Shown: positions 22,715 through 34,274, counted from the first letter of the stretch. The stretch: 64,000 nt of DNA from Glycine soja (GCF_004193775.1 NC_041002.1:8760817-8824816), one strand, 5' to 3'. The notes: generated by a model not told the origin, from the letters alone. Translations and numbers: made by a program.

Positions 22715-25234
22715 TACATTAATAATCATAGCAAAATCCCTCAAAAAAAAAATCATAGCAAAAATGTATTAATGACACTTTTTAATAAAAAAAATCTATT
22801 TTAAACTCTTAAACAATGTTTTTATGAAGGATAAATGAATATCTCCTATGAATGGAATAAGATTCTCGTACGAAAACAAATGTTACGTCTGTTGAACTTT
22901 AAGAACTCCAAAAACACAAAAACACAGGTCTATTTGTCCAAATTCCAATAGGCTTTTGTATTCCTCGTGATCTTTCTCGTTTTGACCGTACAAATTGCTA
23001 GTATAATATCCAACATAAAAACAAAGATAAGGACAAATTAAATATCAATATAACTCTTCAAAAGATTTCAAACTGAAATTGAAGGATCTTTTATTGTTGC
23101 CACCAAGGTCTTCATCCTTATCCTTAGTTCCTTACCCGCGCGTGAATAATATTAGGAGGTTTTGAATCAAATCATAGTTGCGATGACACACTTTTCAAGC
23201 ATCACGTTGGCTATTACAAAAACGAAACATAATCTTTAGGACCCCTCCTTAATTAAAAGGACCATTGCTGACACCACAAGTAGGAGACAAGACAAGTAGG
23301 AGCTGGGGTGACATTCCAATTCATTTTTTAATTTTTAAATGATTGTAAATAATTTTTCATACACAAAGATATATTTTTTAGTATATCATTTAATTATTTT
23401 GGTGTCCACAGAATATTCGATCAAGATGTAGTACCACACTAACTAGGATGACTATCCAAAACAATGCATTAAAGAAAGTTGAATGTCTAAACTTTGAGAC
23501 TGAAAAAAAAGTTTTATATTATTAATTAATCATAAATTATATGACTTTTAAGATAATTATGATAAAAATTAATAAATTTTATTTTATATGTCAATTTTTT
23601 ATTGGATAGTGATAATATAAAAGTTCTTTATTACAAACGTTAGTACATTTACTATTTTATGATTAAAATATAATATAATAATATATAGATAAATTTATAG
23701 AATAAAAAAAATCATATTGACTTTTAAAAATGGAAGGCTAACCACATGTTTAGTTTTACGTCAAGGCTTCCACAATCTCGTTGAAATACCAGCTAATATA
23801 AGTTTAGCTAAATGTTTACGTATTAAAGAATTGATTTTGGGTAGAAAATTAATTTTGGCTTGAGCAATTTCAGATATTTTTTGTTTTAGATAAAAAAAAA
23901 TTAATAAATTTTACTACTGATTAAGTTTTAGAATAAAAATATCCAAACATAAATCAATTCATTTTGAAATCCATTTTAATGAGAATTAATTTTGTAAAAT
24001 CAATTGCATTCAAAATTAATTTTGTAAATACTCATCCAAATACATACTAATGATGTATTTGGTTTAACTCCAAGGTTGGTCGAGTGAGACAAGACAAGAT
24101 TTTGTATCTAATTAGTAATAAGTTTGAGTTTTTATTTTATTTTTTTTATTTAGGAAAGATCCAAAGGATCATCTATAAAAAGTGAGATAAGATAAATATA
24201 AGTATTTTTTGAACTTGGAATCATTTATTGTCATGGAACAAAGGATTATCCACTCCTCCTAAATTTTACTTTTTATAAAAAAAAAATGTTTGATTGCACA
24301 GCACATTTAACTCAGATGGATTAAATTTTCCCATTCACCTTGAAGCAACTCCTTGAGGCCGACTTTTTCTGTTTCTTTTTTATTAATATGATTTCTCAAA
24401 GTACAACACTAAACCAAACACAACATATAACTATCTCTAACTTTCATTGTTAGAGAGTGGCTTTTGTAACTACTGAGTGTATGAGATAATTAATATAAAA
24501 TTATTTCAGGTTAATCAATAATATCGAATTTGAGTTTTAAATATATAAAAAGATGATGCTTGTGTTTTAGATAAAATTAAAAGATGATGATTTTGGTTGG
24601 ATACAAAGAAGGCAGGTTGTTGTGTAGAGGAGCGGTACTTTTTAATTGATTAATGGGACATGACTATATTTATATATTAAAATATTAGTATATATTTATT
24701 TATAAAATCTAGTTGCTATAAACATTTAAGATGATTATTAATTGTTAGTTTATATTTATTTATATTTTAATAGTATGGTTTCAATATTTTTATTTTCATT
24801 TTTTATAAATAAATATATTTATTTAATATCTTTCAAGCTTATTTTTCGCATTTTAAATTTCAAAGTGAAATATTTTTCATGTTTTATTGGTCACTTTTGA
24901 TTCTCTGTTAACCCATCATTTTAGACTATCACTATAATTAAATAAGTAGTTTAATGTCAACACATTTTGTAGTATAGTACCTTTTCTACCGCTATAATAA
25001 TACAGACATAAAATGGTTTAAAAAAACATTAGTTTTTTATATATATATAAAACACTCATGATAAGATGGGATGAATCCTCTTTATGTTGAAAAATTGGAA
25101 AAATGGTAAATTTAACCCTCTCTTTTATTCAGTGTGTAATCATAATTAAAAATTAAACTTAAATATTATTTTGGTCTCTCAAAATATAGCCATAAAAAAG
25201 TGAACCTCTTACTACTGTCTTTAATTTTCATATT
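22715..25234. other. AT-rich intergenic DNA
   Basis: No gene was recognised. Around 23830-24040 short phrases such as AATTGATTTTG and AAAATTAATTTTG recur in both orientations, suggesting a degraded MITE-like insertion whose ends I could not fix. The rest is A/T-rich sequence without clear structure. Confidence 0.5.
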
Positions 25235-25982
25235 ACTAGTTCAAAAATTTATTTGATTGTTTGATAAATAATTCTTTTTAGTAGTTTTTAAAAATACTAG
25301 CATACAACTTTTAGTTTTCTATATTTTTTTTTCAATTTTTATCTTTAATATATTTATGAAATTTCCTAATTACGCTTTTTAAATAAATAATAATTTATTA
25401 TTTTTCTGTCATTTTACACTTTTTAACTATTTTAACAACTAATTTTACTAAACACTTATAATTTGATAAGTTAGTTTTTCAACTTTTAGCTACTAGCTAA
25501 CTTTCGACTATGACTATGTTTTACAAGATATTTTAACTAACTTCTAACTTGTTCTACTAGCTCAAAAGTTTGTTCCATTTTTATATTTTGTTCCAATTAA
25601 CTTCCAACTTTTTATATTTTGTTCTATTTTTATCAACAATACATTTATTTAATTTTCTTATCACCTTTTTAAAATAATCATAATTTTATTATTTTTCTAT
25701 CATTTTTCATTTTTCAACTACTTCATACACCTAGTTTTATTAAACATTTATAATTTAAAAAGTTAGTTTTTCAGCTTTTAACTATACCAGCTACCTTTCC
25801 AGTTTTCAGTTAGTTTTTTCAACTTCCAGCAAGTTTTGTCGAACATACTCTATGTTGGGCAATGCATTTAAGCTAGCTTTTGACTTTTTTTTACTAGCTA
25901 AAAAGGTTGTTTGACTATTTGTAAACAAGTTTTTTTAGTAGTTTCTATCATTTTTTAAAATGATACTTGAAGTAACATTTTT
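25235..25982. repeat. A/T-rich tandem repeat (unit about 300 bp), third copy split by the CACTA element
   Basis: Phrases such as TTTTTCAACTTTTAGCTACTAG, AAACATTTATAATTTAAAAAG and TTATTTTTCTATCATTTT recur in order in about 25235-25545 and 25545-25860. A third copy begins near 25860 and is interrupted at 25982. Its remainder resumes after the CACTA element at 44197-44440. The repeat has no coding content; a related diverged copy is near 11500-11700. Confidence 0.7.
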
Positions 25983-26316
25983 CACTACTACAATTTTTAG
26001 ATATAACATCAGACGGTTAACATCAGTTATTCACAAAACCGCGGTGACATTTTTGTAAATAAGTAGACTTAGTTAACATCGGTTTTTCCGAAACCGATGT
26101 TAACTACTCGATATTAACATCGGTTATTTTAATAACCGATGTTACTATGGAGTAGTTAACATCGGTTTTAGAAAAACCGATGTTAGTATCTCGTTGTTAA
26201 CATCGGTTTTTCCAAAACCGATGTTATCGAGTTGATGTTAACATCGGTTTTAAGAAAACCGATGTTTCGTAGTTGATGTTAACATCGGTTATTTTTAAAA
26301 AACCGATGTTGTTATC
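25983..26316. repeat. Left terminal repeat and subterminal hairpin array of the CACTA element
   Basis: After the CACTA terminus come one degraded and about six good modules of the form AACATCGGTT, a loop of 5-10 nt, AACCGATGTT. They start near 26070, 26114, 26157, 26198, 26239 and 26280, a pitch of about 41 bp. Subterminal repeats are the usual binding sites for the element's DNA-binding protein. Here each site is itself a palindrome able to form a hairpin. Confidence 0.9.
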
Positions 26317-26368
26317 ATTATATATTAAAAATATAAAATTGCACAACCCGTGCGCTTGAACCCTATCG

Positions 26369-26834
26369 TTCTTCTTCTTTCTCCTTCTGCCTGAGTTCGT
26401 CTTTGTCGCAAACTGGCCTGCGCTTCCGTGACTGCAACCACATTGTGGAGTTCGTCTTTGTGGAGTTCGTCTCTGCCACTTATCGATTGAGGTACGTCCT
26501 TTCGTTTTAACATTAGGCGTTCCTCGTTTTAACATTTGCTCACTTTCACAGGTCGAAGAAAACTAGGAAAGGAAAGAGTCCCGGAAAGGGTACTCCCAGG
26601 GCATTCTTCTTCTTTCTCCTTCTGCCTAAGTTCATCTTTGTCGCAAACTGGGTTGCGCTTCCGTGACTGCAACCACATTGTGGAGTTCGTCTTTGTGGAG
26701 TTCGTGTCTGCCACTTATCGTTTGAGGTACGTCCTTTCATTTTAACATTAGGCGTTCCTCGTTTTAACATTTGCTCACTTTCGCAGGTCGAAGAAAACTA
26801 GGAAAGGAAAGAGTCTCGGAAAGGGTGGGACTCG
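26369..26834 (+). repeat. 235-bp tandem duplication covering an exon-like region
   Basis: The segment from CTTCTTTCTCCTTCTGCCT to the start of the ribosomal-protein-like exon is present twice with a 235-bp period (exon starts at 26552 and 26787). Each copy has a donor-like GAG|GTACGT and an acceptor-like TTTC(A/G)CAG. Copy 1 loses the exon after GKG and runs into the start of copy 2. The few differences suggest a moderately old duplication. Confidence 0.85.
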
Positions 26835-26887
26835 ATTTTGGAAGTCCATTGTGCTTGGCTTTAAGACTCCTAGGGAAGCCATCGAAG
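26787..26887 (+). pseudogene. Captured exon of 40S ribosomal protein S11 (uS17)
   Basis: Translated from 26788 it reads SKKTRKGKSLGKGG, then TRFWKSIVLGFKTPREAIEG. From memory this closely matches the N-terminal second exon of plant cytosolic ribosomal protein S11, including the highly conserved FKTPREAIEG. It is flanked by an acceptor (TTTCGCAG) and a donor (GAAG|GTATGT), so a whole exon with its splice sites was carried. I found neither the first exon nor the later exons nearby. A shorter broken copy is at 26552-26592. It lies inside the CACTA element, in the same orientation as the transposase. Confidence 0.82.
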
Positions 26888-28010
26888 GTATGTCTCTATT
26901 GTATGTTAATGATGAAAATCCATTGTTCAATGGTTTGTCTCTGCTGTGATGTTTCGAAACCTTAGTTAGACTAACTAATATGATTGATATTTAACTAAGC
27001 TGAGACTAGGCAATATGATTATTTTTCCAAACAATAGGTTTTGTTACCCGTTCATGTTACTGTGAATTTGGAGATTTAAATTAGACTAAGACGATACTAA
27101 GTCATTATAGTTGCTTACAAGTGCTATGAGACATGCTGGAGGGATTTCAAAATGGGGTCCCATTCTCCTGTCCAGTGTGGTGCCTTGTCTGATAAAGAGT
27201 GTGGTGGTTTAAGCTATGATGATGCTTGGAATGCATGTAGTAATCAAAACCGGAACCATTTTCATCATTTGGTTGGTTTCCTCAAGTTGAGTCACAATGC
27301 AAAGCATCTATGGTGATGTTTGGCCTGTCTTTACTTGTCAAGGAAGCTGCAAAAATTTGTCAAGGTTATAAGATTGTTGTGCTGTTCTAGAAGTTGCACT
27401 GCATCAATTTGGTGGCTTTGATACTAGTTCTATTAATCAATTTACATCCTTTTCATATTACAAAAATGAATTTAATCATTAACTTTTAAAATTTTCAATT
27501 TAGTTTGAGAAATTAATATTTAGGTAAATTTATCCTTAATATTGAAAAATAAAGTTCTGAACCAGTCAATTTGGTTGCCTAATACACACCAACTTGAAGA
27601 CCAAATTGCTTAAGTTAGTTACCAAATTTGATTGATATTTATTTGTGATGATAATAACATTTTTACTTGCAGCTGCGTTCAATATTGTCATAAAAAATTA
27701 AACTGAACTCAAATGGGTATAATTATTTATTGCTTTACTGATAGCTTCTTTGTTCATAGGTTACAACCACTGGAATATCTTAACCTCTATCAGCGTCAGA
27801 AGTAAGATTGAATCCTTTAGCCTTCGTACAATCTGTTCCTTCTAGTGAAAAAGTGAGGTGAGTTTATATTTCCTTTTTTTTGTCTTTATCTTTGTTAGTT
27901 TGTTATATATTTTATATTTTATATGTTTGAGTTTTAAACGTGTAAAAAATAGAAATAGAAAGGTTTGTTGATTGCTTATTAAATACAAAGTAGGATATTT
28001 TGCTTGTAGA
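26888..28010. other. CACTA internal DNA, possibly captured intron or gene sequence
   Basis: This region has a base composition less A/T-rich than the intergenic DNA, particularly 27100-27420, but no frame gives a recognisable domain. The beginning could be the intron that followed the S11 exon. The segment ends where the LINE poly-A tail (poly-T on this strand) begins. Confidence 0.45.
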
Positions 28011-28199
28011 GTTTTTTTTAAGGCAGAAAATATAATATATTATTAAGATAATGTAAGCAATACAAGGGGTACTGAACGAAAGGAAATACAAAGCACCTCT
28101 GGTGTTGCCCTCCAAAAGAAAACCCAAACTAACCCAACAGGAAAGGCAACCCCACATAGATTAACCAAAGGAGTCCGATATGTTGGAAGACCAGTGGTT

Positions 28200-28736
28200 A
28201 AAACTAGTGTTGAAGCCTTTCTCTCTAACTTTTAGCCAAGACTAAACTAGAAACATAGCCTCTTCCATGACTTTAGAGGAATCAAAAGGATTTCCTTGAA
28301 AGATCAGGAGGTTCCTATGCTGCCATATAGCACTAGTTAGAGCAACCCACCACCCACACCATCTGCTATGATTTATTTCTGCACCAAACCCATCACAAAA
28401 TTGGGCAAAATGGCTTGCTGGGGAAGCTGGAAGAGGTCCTACAGCCTGAATCCATCTCGTGGATTTCCACCACAGGCCTATTGTCCTTTTACAATTAAAG
28501 AGGAGATGACCCACTTCCTCCTGCACTTGACCACAGAGAGGACAAACAGCCTCTTGGATAGCCACATTTCTTCTTATGAGATTACCCTTAGTGGGGAGCC
28601 TGTCCTTGAGGAGCCTCCAAGTGAAGACATAGCCATATTTCTTGGATAGCCACATTTCTGATGATAAAGCTTCCTCAGGTCCCTCCACCAGTAGGAAAAT
28701 CCCCTTTTGTCTCATCCAAACTGGAACTCTGTCCAA
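28200..28736 (-). pseudogene. LINE C-terminal zinc-binding domain (zf-RVT)
   Basis: The stretch 28242-28736 has TWRLLKDRLPTKGNLIRR and a zinc-binding CPLCGQVQEEVGHLLFNC, the typical end of plant L1 ORF2. A TAG (complement of 28242-28244) splits MFLV from SWLKVREKGFN, which then runs on in the same frame to the true end near 28180. Part of the region between RT and this domain appears deleted, since the frame jumps from SYWW-like sequence to SSEMWLSKKYG. Confidence 0.85.
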
Positions 28737-28916
28737 CCTCCATATTTGGAGTTAATGATTCTAGCCCATAAATGTTGCTGATCAGAAGCTAAGGCCCATA
28801 TCCATTTGCCCAGCAAAGCTACATTGAATTTAGATATTTCTTTAATCCCCAGACCCCCTTCAGCCTTAGGAAGGAAAATAACCTCCCATTTTACCCACGG
28901 AATTTTCTTGTAATCC

Positions 28917-30503
28917 TTATCTCCCCCCCCCCCCCCCCCCCCATAAAAAATTCCTTTGCAATGCTACCAATCTATGAGCTACCTTTTGAGGAATCTTGAA
29001 GAAGGATAAGAGGTAAATTGGTAAAGCATTGAGGATAGAATTTATCAGAGTGACCTTCCCTGCCATGGATATATTTTTCTTTGCCCACTTGGATAATTTA
29101 GATTCACATTTTTTGATCAAAGGCTCCCACACCAACCTGCTTGAGGGTTTAGCCCCAATAGGGATACCCAGATAATAGAAAGGAGTTTCCAATTGCCTAC
29201 AATTTAGGATTTGGGCTGCTTCATTGGCCCAATTAACCATACCTCCTATAATCCAAAACTGGCTTTTAGCATAATTAATCTTCAGACCTGAGGCCAATTC
29301 AAAGCCTCTAAGCAGAGCCTTCAAAACAAAAACATTCTCCCAAGCAGCCTCTCCCACAAAAACTGTGTCATCTGCATACTGCAAAATATTAGTGGGTTCT
29401 TTTTTCTATCCAACCATGTAACTTCTATACAAGTTTTTCTAAACTGCTTCCCTCATCAATCCTGTGATGCCTTCTCCAACTATGTTAAAAAGCAGAGGGG
29501 CTAAAGGATTCCCTTGCCTCAAACCTCTAGTAGGAGCAAACTCCTTTGTAGGACTGCCATTAACAAGAATTGATATGGTTGCTGAGTTGAGGCAAACAAA
29601 AATCCATTTTCTCCATTTGGGACAGAAGCCCATTCTTTGCAGCATATAATCCAAGAAAGACCATGAGACTGAGTCATAGGCCTTTTCAAAGTCCACCTTG
29701 AAGACCATAACTGGCTTCTTGCTTCTACAAGCTTCCTCAATCACCTCATTGAGAAATAATATGCCATGAAGGATATGTCTGTCTTTGATGAAAGTTGTTT
29801 GTCTCTCATCAATAAGGACAAATATAACATGCCTCAATCTATTTGCTAAAAACTTGGCTATCACCTTGTACATACAACCAATCAAGGAGATTGGTCTGTA
29901 ATCATCAAAGGACTGAGTGTGTTTTACTTTGGGAATTAGAGCCAGAAAGGAAGCATTACTGCCTCTAGGGAAGCTGCCATGCACATGGAACTCATCCACA
30001 AATCTTCTAAAGTCAGGTTTCACCACTCCCTAAAATTCTTTAATAAAATTGAAATTAAAACCATCAGGCCCAGGACATTTGTCCCCACCACAGCTCCACA
30101 CAGCTTCCTTGATCTCATGATTTGAGAAAGGAGCAATCAAGTCCTCCCTCTGCCTCTAATTAATTGAGGGGAATTGAACTCCATCAAGGGTAGGTCTGAA
30201 ATAGTGTTGTTCAGTGAATCTCTTGAGGAAAAAATTCACAGCTTCATTCTTGACTACATTGGGGTTCTGAACCCACACACCATCAATGAGAATTCCTTGT
30301 AGACCATTATAATTTCTTCTTAAATTTATGACTTTGTGGAAATAAGCTGAATTGCAGTCACCTTCTTTTAACCACTTTGCTCTAGATTTCTGCCTCAAAA
30401 GAGATTCATAGGCATTTGAGGCCTCCCACAGATCTTGCTGTAAGGCTCTCTTAGCCTTAATCTCATCCTCAGATAGACTTCTATTAGAGGCTAGATCTTC
30501 CAC
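28917..30503 (-). pseudogene. LINE reverse transcriptase
   Basis: Three same-frame stretches form the linker and RT: 30156-30503 (SRAKWLKEGDCNSAYFHK), 29439-30026 (ASFLALIPKVKHTQSFDDYRPIS, FKVDFEKAYDSVSW, TRGLRQGNPLAPLLF) and 28917-29384 with the catalytic YADD in QYADDTVFVG. Stops separate them near 30156, 30027, 29439 and 29406. At the low end a run of 20 C (28923-28942; G on the coding strand) disrupts the frame within a FLWGG motif. The enzyme is therefore inactive. Confidence 0.92.
28923..28942. repeat. Poly-C run of 20 nt in the LINE ORF
   Basis: Twenty consecutive C on the plus strand (G on the LINE coding strand) sit where related LINEs have a short FLWGG-type run. Twenty G gives a frameshift: continuation in the correct frame downstream (KKIPWVKWEVIFLPKAEGG) needs a count of 1 modulo 3. 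Confidence 0.95.
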
Positions 30504-30527
30504 TTCATTTAGCTTCTGCTGAATTTT

Positions 30528-31517
30528 CTAAATCCCCTTGGCACTAATGAACCCATAATCTTTACTCCACTGCTTTATGACATCTTTTAAGTACCTCAGG
30601 TTGTTTTTGAGCACAAATCCCCCCCAGCCCCCCTGCTCAGCACTACTCCAAGCCTCCCTCACCAATCTTTGATACCCTTTATGATGAAGGCACCAATCAA
30701 CTACCCGAAAAGGCTTAGGACACCAGTCCACCATCTTAGTTTGCAAAATGATTGGGTAATGATCAGAAAAGTCCCTTGGGAGGACATGTTGACAACTATC
30801 AGGCCAAATAGACAACCACTGGTCTGAAACCAGGAATCTGTCAAGCCTGCTCTTGACACTTCCATTGGGCCTAATCCAAGTAAAACTGCTACCAGCACAC
30901 TTAATCTCTTGGAGCTCCATCTCGGATATCCATTGATTGAAGTCTGAGATACCCGAGAGATCAGCAGTTCTTTGAGAGGAACTAATTCTTTCCTCTTGGC
31001 TTCTAATACTGTTAAAATCCCCCAGAAAACACCAGACACTAGGAGGATTAGAGGCCCTCAGTTGCTTCAATTCATCCCAAAGAACTCTCTTCCCAGCAAG
31101 GTCACAAGGGGCATAAACATTAACAAGAAACATTCTCTGCTTATTATTGACCCACCTACCTTCAAGCATTAGAAAGTTTCTACCTTTCTCCCTCCTTTCC
31201 ACCTCATAAACAGAATTATTCCATAAACATAACAACCCACCAGCAGCCTGAACTGAAGGTACATTGTCCCAGGAGGCAGATGAATCCCCCCATATGGACT
31301 GACATATACCTTTATTAAAGCTCTTTTTCTTAGTTTCTTGAATACAAAAAATATCCACCTTATGCTTTGAGATGAGCCTTCTAATGGCTGGCCATTTGGC
31401 ACCAGACAAGACCACCAAGTCTTTTTGCTTCTGATCCATTTCTGCCACCTCGATAACTTCTTCTTTCTGCTCCTCCACTGCACCCCTTGGGCTCAGACTA
31501 ACTTTTTCCATTTGCAT
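30528..31517 (-). pseudogene. LINE endonuclease domain (APE-like)
   Basis: The 329-residue frame holds an exonuclease/endonuclease/phosphatase fold: IRRLISKHKVDIFCIQETK (metal-binding Glu in QETK), FLVNVYAP, VWCFLGDFNSI, SSFTWIRPNG, SRLDRFLVSD and the terminal catalytic SDHYPI. This enzyme would nick the target DNA to prime reverse transcription. The frame ends at a TAG (complement of 30528-30530) and resumes in the same frame with the linker to RT at 30156-30503. Confidence 0.92.
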
Positions 31518-31520
31518 GTC

Positions 31521-32590
31521 TACATAGCTCCCACTGCACCCCTTGTTTACCTACAATCGGATTATGTGGTACCTTTTGTTCATGCTCCCCCTCCCCCCAG
31601 TTAGTGGATGCTTGTTGAACAAATCTCAATATAGAATCCAATTAGTAATTGCAGTAAACAAAAGGACAAGAACCCATTTTTTGTTTTGGGATTGTCTTCT
31701 AACGAAATGCTTGTCCTTGAATGAATTCAATAAAAACTGATGCATTTGGGGAAATGAAAAAATGCTTGTCTAGGACTAAATTGAACCAAAAACCCAGAGT
31801 TCGAGTCAAGTGTGATAGGACTATAGGAGTGTATGCCAAATCCAAATCGGGGTTGGGGGGTTTGAAAATTTAACTGCGGTGGAGAGTGATTAGGGGTGAA
31901 GTGGCATGATATGGACAAATTTTTATTCTAGGATATTAGAAAGACAAATTTCTCTTCCTCGCGCCAGAATTCTCCTACAAGATAATTATGATAAATGTAA
32001 TCAATCATATAAAGAAATATGGGAGAAACAAGATTACATTTTAATTCTACGGTTTAATTCATAATTACAACATTTATAAACAATAGACAGTAAATTTAGA
32101 AGAACCTGGATAGGAAGAAGACATTAGATCCATTCACTTGATGGTGATTCACTAGAGCTGGCAGCAGGGATATGATTCCCTGATTGAAAGTGTGATAGGG
32201 AAGCATACACAGCAACAGAAAAATAGAAACAAAGAAGCAGAACCAGAGGTGCAAGCAGGGGTGCAAATGGTGAAGCCCAAAAGAAAGATTACGAAACTAG
32301 CATACCTCAGGGATTTTGTATAGAAGATTGGTTGTGCTAGGATCATGATCTTGCTAGGAATAAAAGTTGTCTATTATCAGGGGACATCCCTAACAGATTT
32401 GGGCATTTTGTAATATTCCTATAATCACAAAGAGACAAATTCTGTTAGTAAGGAATCATAATAAATAGCCATGTAATTAAGCAAGTGGGAAATCAATGAA
32501 AAACACAGAATTCCTCTCCTTCTTAGTTCTTCTCCTTCTTCTTCTTCTTGGGGGAGCAGGCCCTCGAAGCCAGTAGCCCTGCTGGTTCTA
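31521..32590. other. CACTA internal DNA, unassigned
   Basis: Between the LINE and the next captured exon. A minus-strand frame at 31727-31918 starts MSISCHFTPNHSPPQLNF and is rich in Ser, Pro and Phe. It could be the first exon of a captured gene for an organelle-targeted protein, but no splice site or homologue was recognised. A 13-bp phrase CACTGCACCCCTT occurs twice (31479 and 31531), close to the LINE 5' end. Confidence 0.4.
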
Positions 32591-32709
32591 TCAAAGTGCC
32601 TCTAGCGTCTTGTCAAATTCTATAGGGAGAGGAACATGCTTGGGAACTGGTGCATCATTCTCAATCACCTCACATCTGTAATCATCTGGAACACCCCAAG
32701 GATCCCACT
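32591..32709 (-). pseudogene. Captured last exon of an unrecognised host gene
   Basis: On the minus strand an acceptor (GTGCAG) is followed by an open exon ending in a stop: EWDPWGVPDDYRCEVIENDA, then PVPKHVPLPIEFDKTLEAL. The reading is Pro- and acid-rich and looks like genuine protein rather than chance, but I could not name the family. It lies antisense inside the CACTA element, so it is probably a captured 3'-terminal exon. Confidence 0.55.
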
Positions 32710-32976
32710 CTGCACTCCAAAATATACATTGAATATATGCTAATAAATTTTCTAATAATTGATGCAAATACATTCCAAGGTATGCATTGAACAATTGTCT
32801 TTCTTTTCATAAATATTTGTATGAATGCAGAATGCAAGACAAATAAAGGACTGTTTGTTGTGAGCAAGTGAGGATTTTTTGTTTTCACTTTTACTACAAA
32901 AATGTTACTCTGTGTCCTATCCTCAAAAATTTGAATTAGAGTGAAAACGATGTTGTCAAAAAAGAATCCAAAAAGG

Positions 32977-33187
32977 TTACAATTTATTATTCAAAAACAG
33001 AGGATCTAGTGAAAACAATTTATCTCCTATAACACAACTCGAAACAACACTGCCATCGTTCTGATTTAGCAATCTTAAGATACCATCTATTCCGCCAACA
33101 GCTAATGTTGATGTGTCACTATGCATGTGCTGTAAGGAGTATATAACATTAGAACTCACTCGGTTGCTCCACAGCAGTTTCCTAGTT
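32977..33187 (-). pseudogene. Captured exon of a WD40/F-box-like protein
   Basis: After an acceptor (CATGCAG at the complement of 33188-33193) the exon reads TRKLLWSNRVSSNVIYSLQH, then MHSDTSTLAVGGIDGILRLL. The pattern TLAVGGIDGILR is a WD40 blade, and the wording resembles plant F-box/WD40 proteins. It runs to a stop at 32977 with no donor obvious, so it may be the end of the captured piece. It is antisense to the transposase. The exact parent gene is not certain. Confidence 0.6.
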
Positions 33188-34014
33188 CTGCATGAAGTGA
33201 ATAAACAAGTTTGAGAAACTCATAAATCAAAAGGATTTAATATTTTGTAGTGATTAAACAGAAACAGATCACTACTGGTTTCTACTTGCAGTAGAAATCA
33301 TTTTTGTTCCAAATCAAAATGACTTACTGACACTGCCCTCAACTGAGTGTTGTGGTTACCTTCCTAAGAGGGAATGGGATTTTTTTTAAAACTCTTACCT
33401 TGTCTAGAAGACATAAAGGTTCCAGCACCTTATTGCCCATTAGAAGATATTAAAAGAAGAATGTAATTTTCTAAATTTTTGGTAATGATACAACCGGGCC
33501 AGAGTTAGAGGAACATATAATACAGAATAATTTGTTATTTCCTACCATTTTAGCATGTTCGTAAACATTATATCGGCTTCAGATAATTTTCTTTTTGTAA
33601 TAAGTCATTACAAAATTCTTCCTATTATTATTATGATAAGATTTATTGTGCTTCTGTTGACTTTGAAATTATCCTATGGTGATAGGCATTGTTGAGAAGC
33701 CAGAGGTCATTGTTGTTTCGAAATTAATTAAAACTGGTCTTGCGGTCATTGCTGGAAAGTGAATTGTGCTGAAGCCTTAAACTCAGGTATTTATATGTTT
33801 TATTCGAAAACTACTGTCAAATTGTTTGTATGCATTACAGGTATACTTTTAGAATTGTTTGATATATTGCTGTAACAAATAATGAATTTGTAAGCCCAAT
33901 ACCATTGTTTGGTAGATAAATTGTTGTATTTGTTTGACTAACTTATCTAACATCTAATGAGTATCTATGAATAGTCCCCCCCTAAAGCTATCTTTGAAAT
34001 GCAGGTTGTACTGT

Positions 34015-34055
34015 TCACACACACACACACCCACATACACACACACACACACAAC
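34015..34055. repeat. CA microsatellite
   Basis: A CA dinucleotide repeat of about 40 bp with two interruptions (CCCACATAC). Confidence 0.95.
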
Positions 34056-34274
34056 AGAAAGTTGAAAATACACAAAAAAATTTGAAGTTAGAGCAAAGCA
34101 CAGGTAAAATCAGTTAATCTATCTATACGATAGATATTCATGGGGAGGGGAAGAGGACAACAATCCAATTACAACCTTAAGCTGTGGAAATAAACATACA
34201 CGTCAATTTAATTACATTCCATTTAACTAATGTAGTAAATAGAAGGATATGATATGTATCCATCTTCAATATTA

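Larger units (their letters stand above)
28011..31520 (-). mobile_element. L1-like LINE retrotransposon nested in the CACTA element
   Basis: All main open stretches on the minus strand between 28242 and 31517 share one frame: endonuclease, RT and a C-terminal zinc-binding region, split by in-frame stops and one homopolymer shift. The 3' end carries a short A tail (T run at 28012-28019 on the plus strand) after TTTTCTGCCTT. There is no ORF1, so it is probably 5'-truncated near 31520. Target duplications could not be identified by eye. It lies inside the CACTA element, so it inserted after, or travelled with, that element. Confidence 0.9.

Noticed and set aside
26224..26770. Several Arg/Lys-rich minus-strand frames (about 61-103 residues)
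   Set aside because: They are shadows of the plus-strand duplicated exon region and repeat with it; the plus strand carries the splice sites and the ribosomal-protein match.
28923..28942. Poly-C run as an assembly gap filler
   Set aside because: It is flanked by continuous LINE coding sequence on both sides, so a real or slightly mis-counted homopolymer is more likely. It is kept as a finding rather than as a gap.
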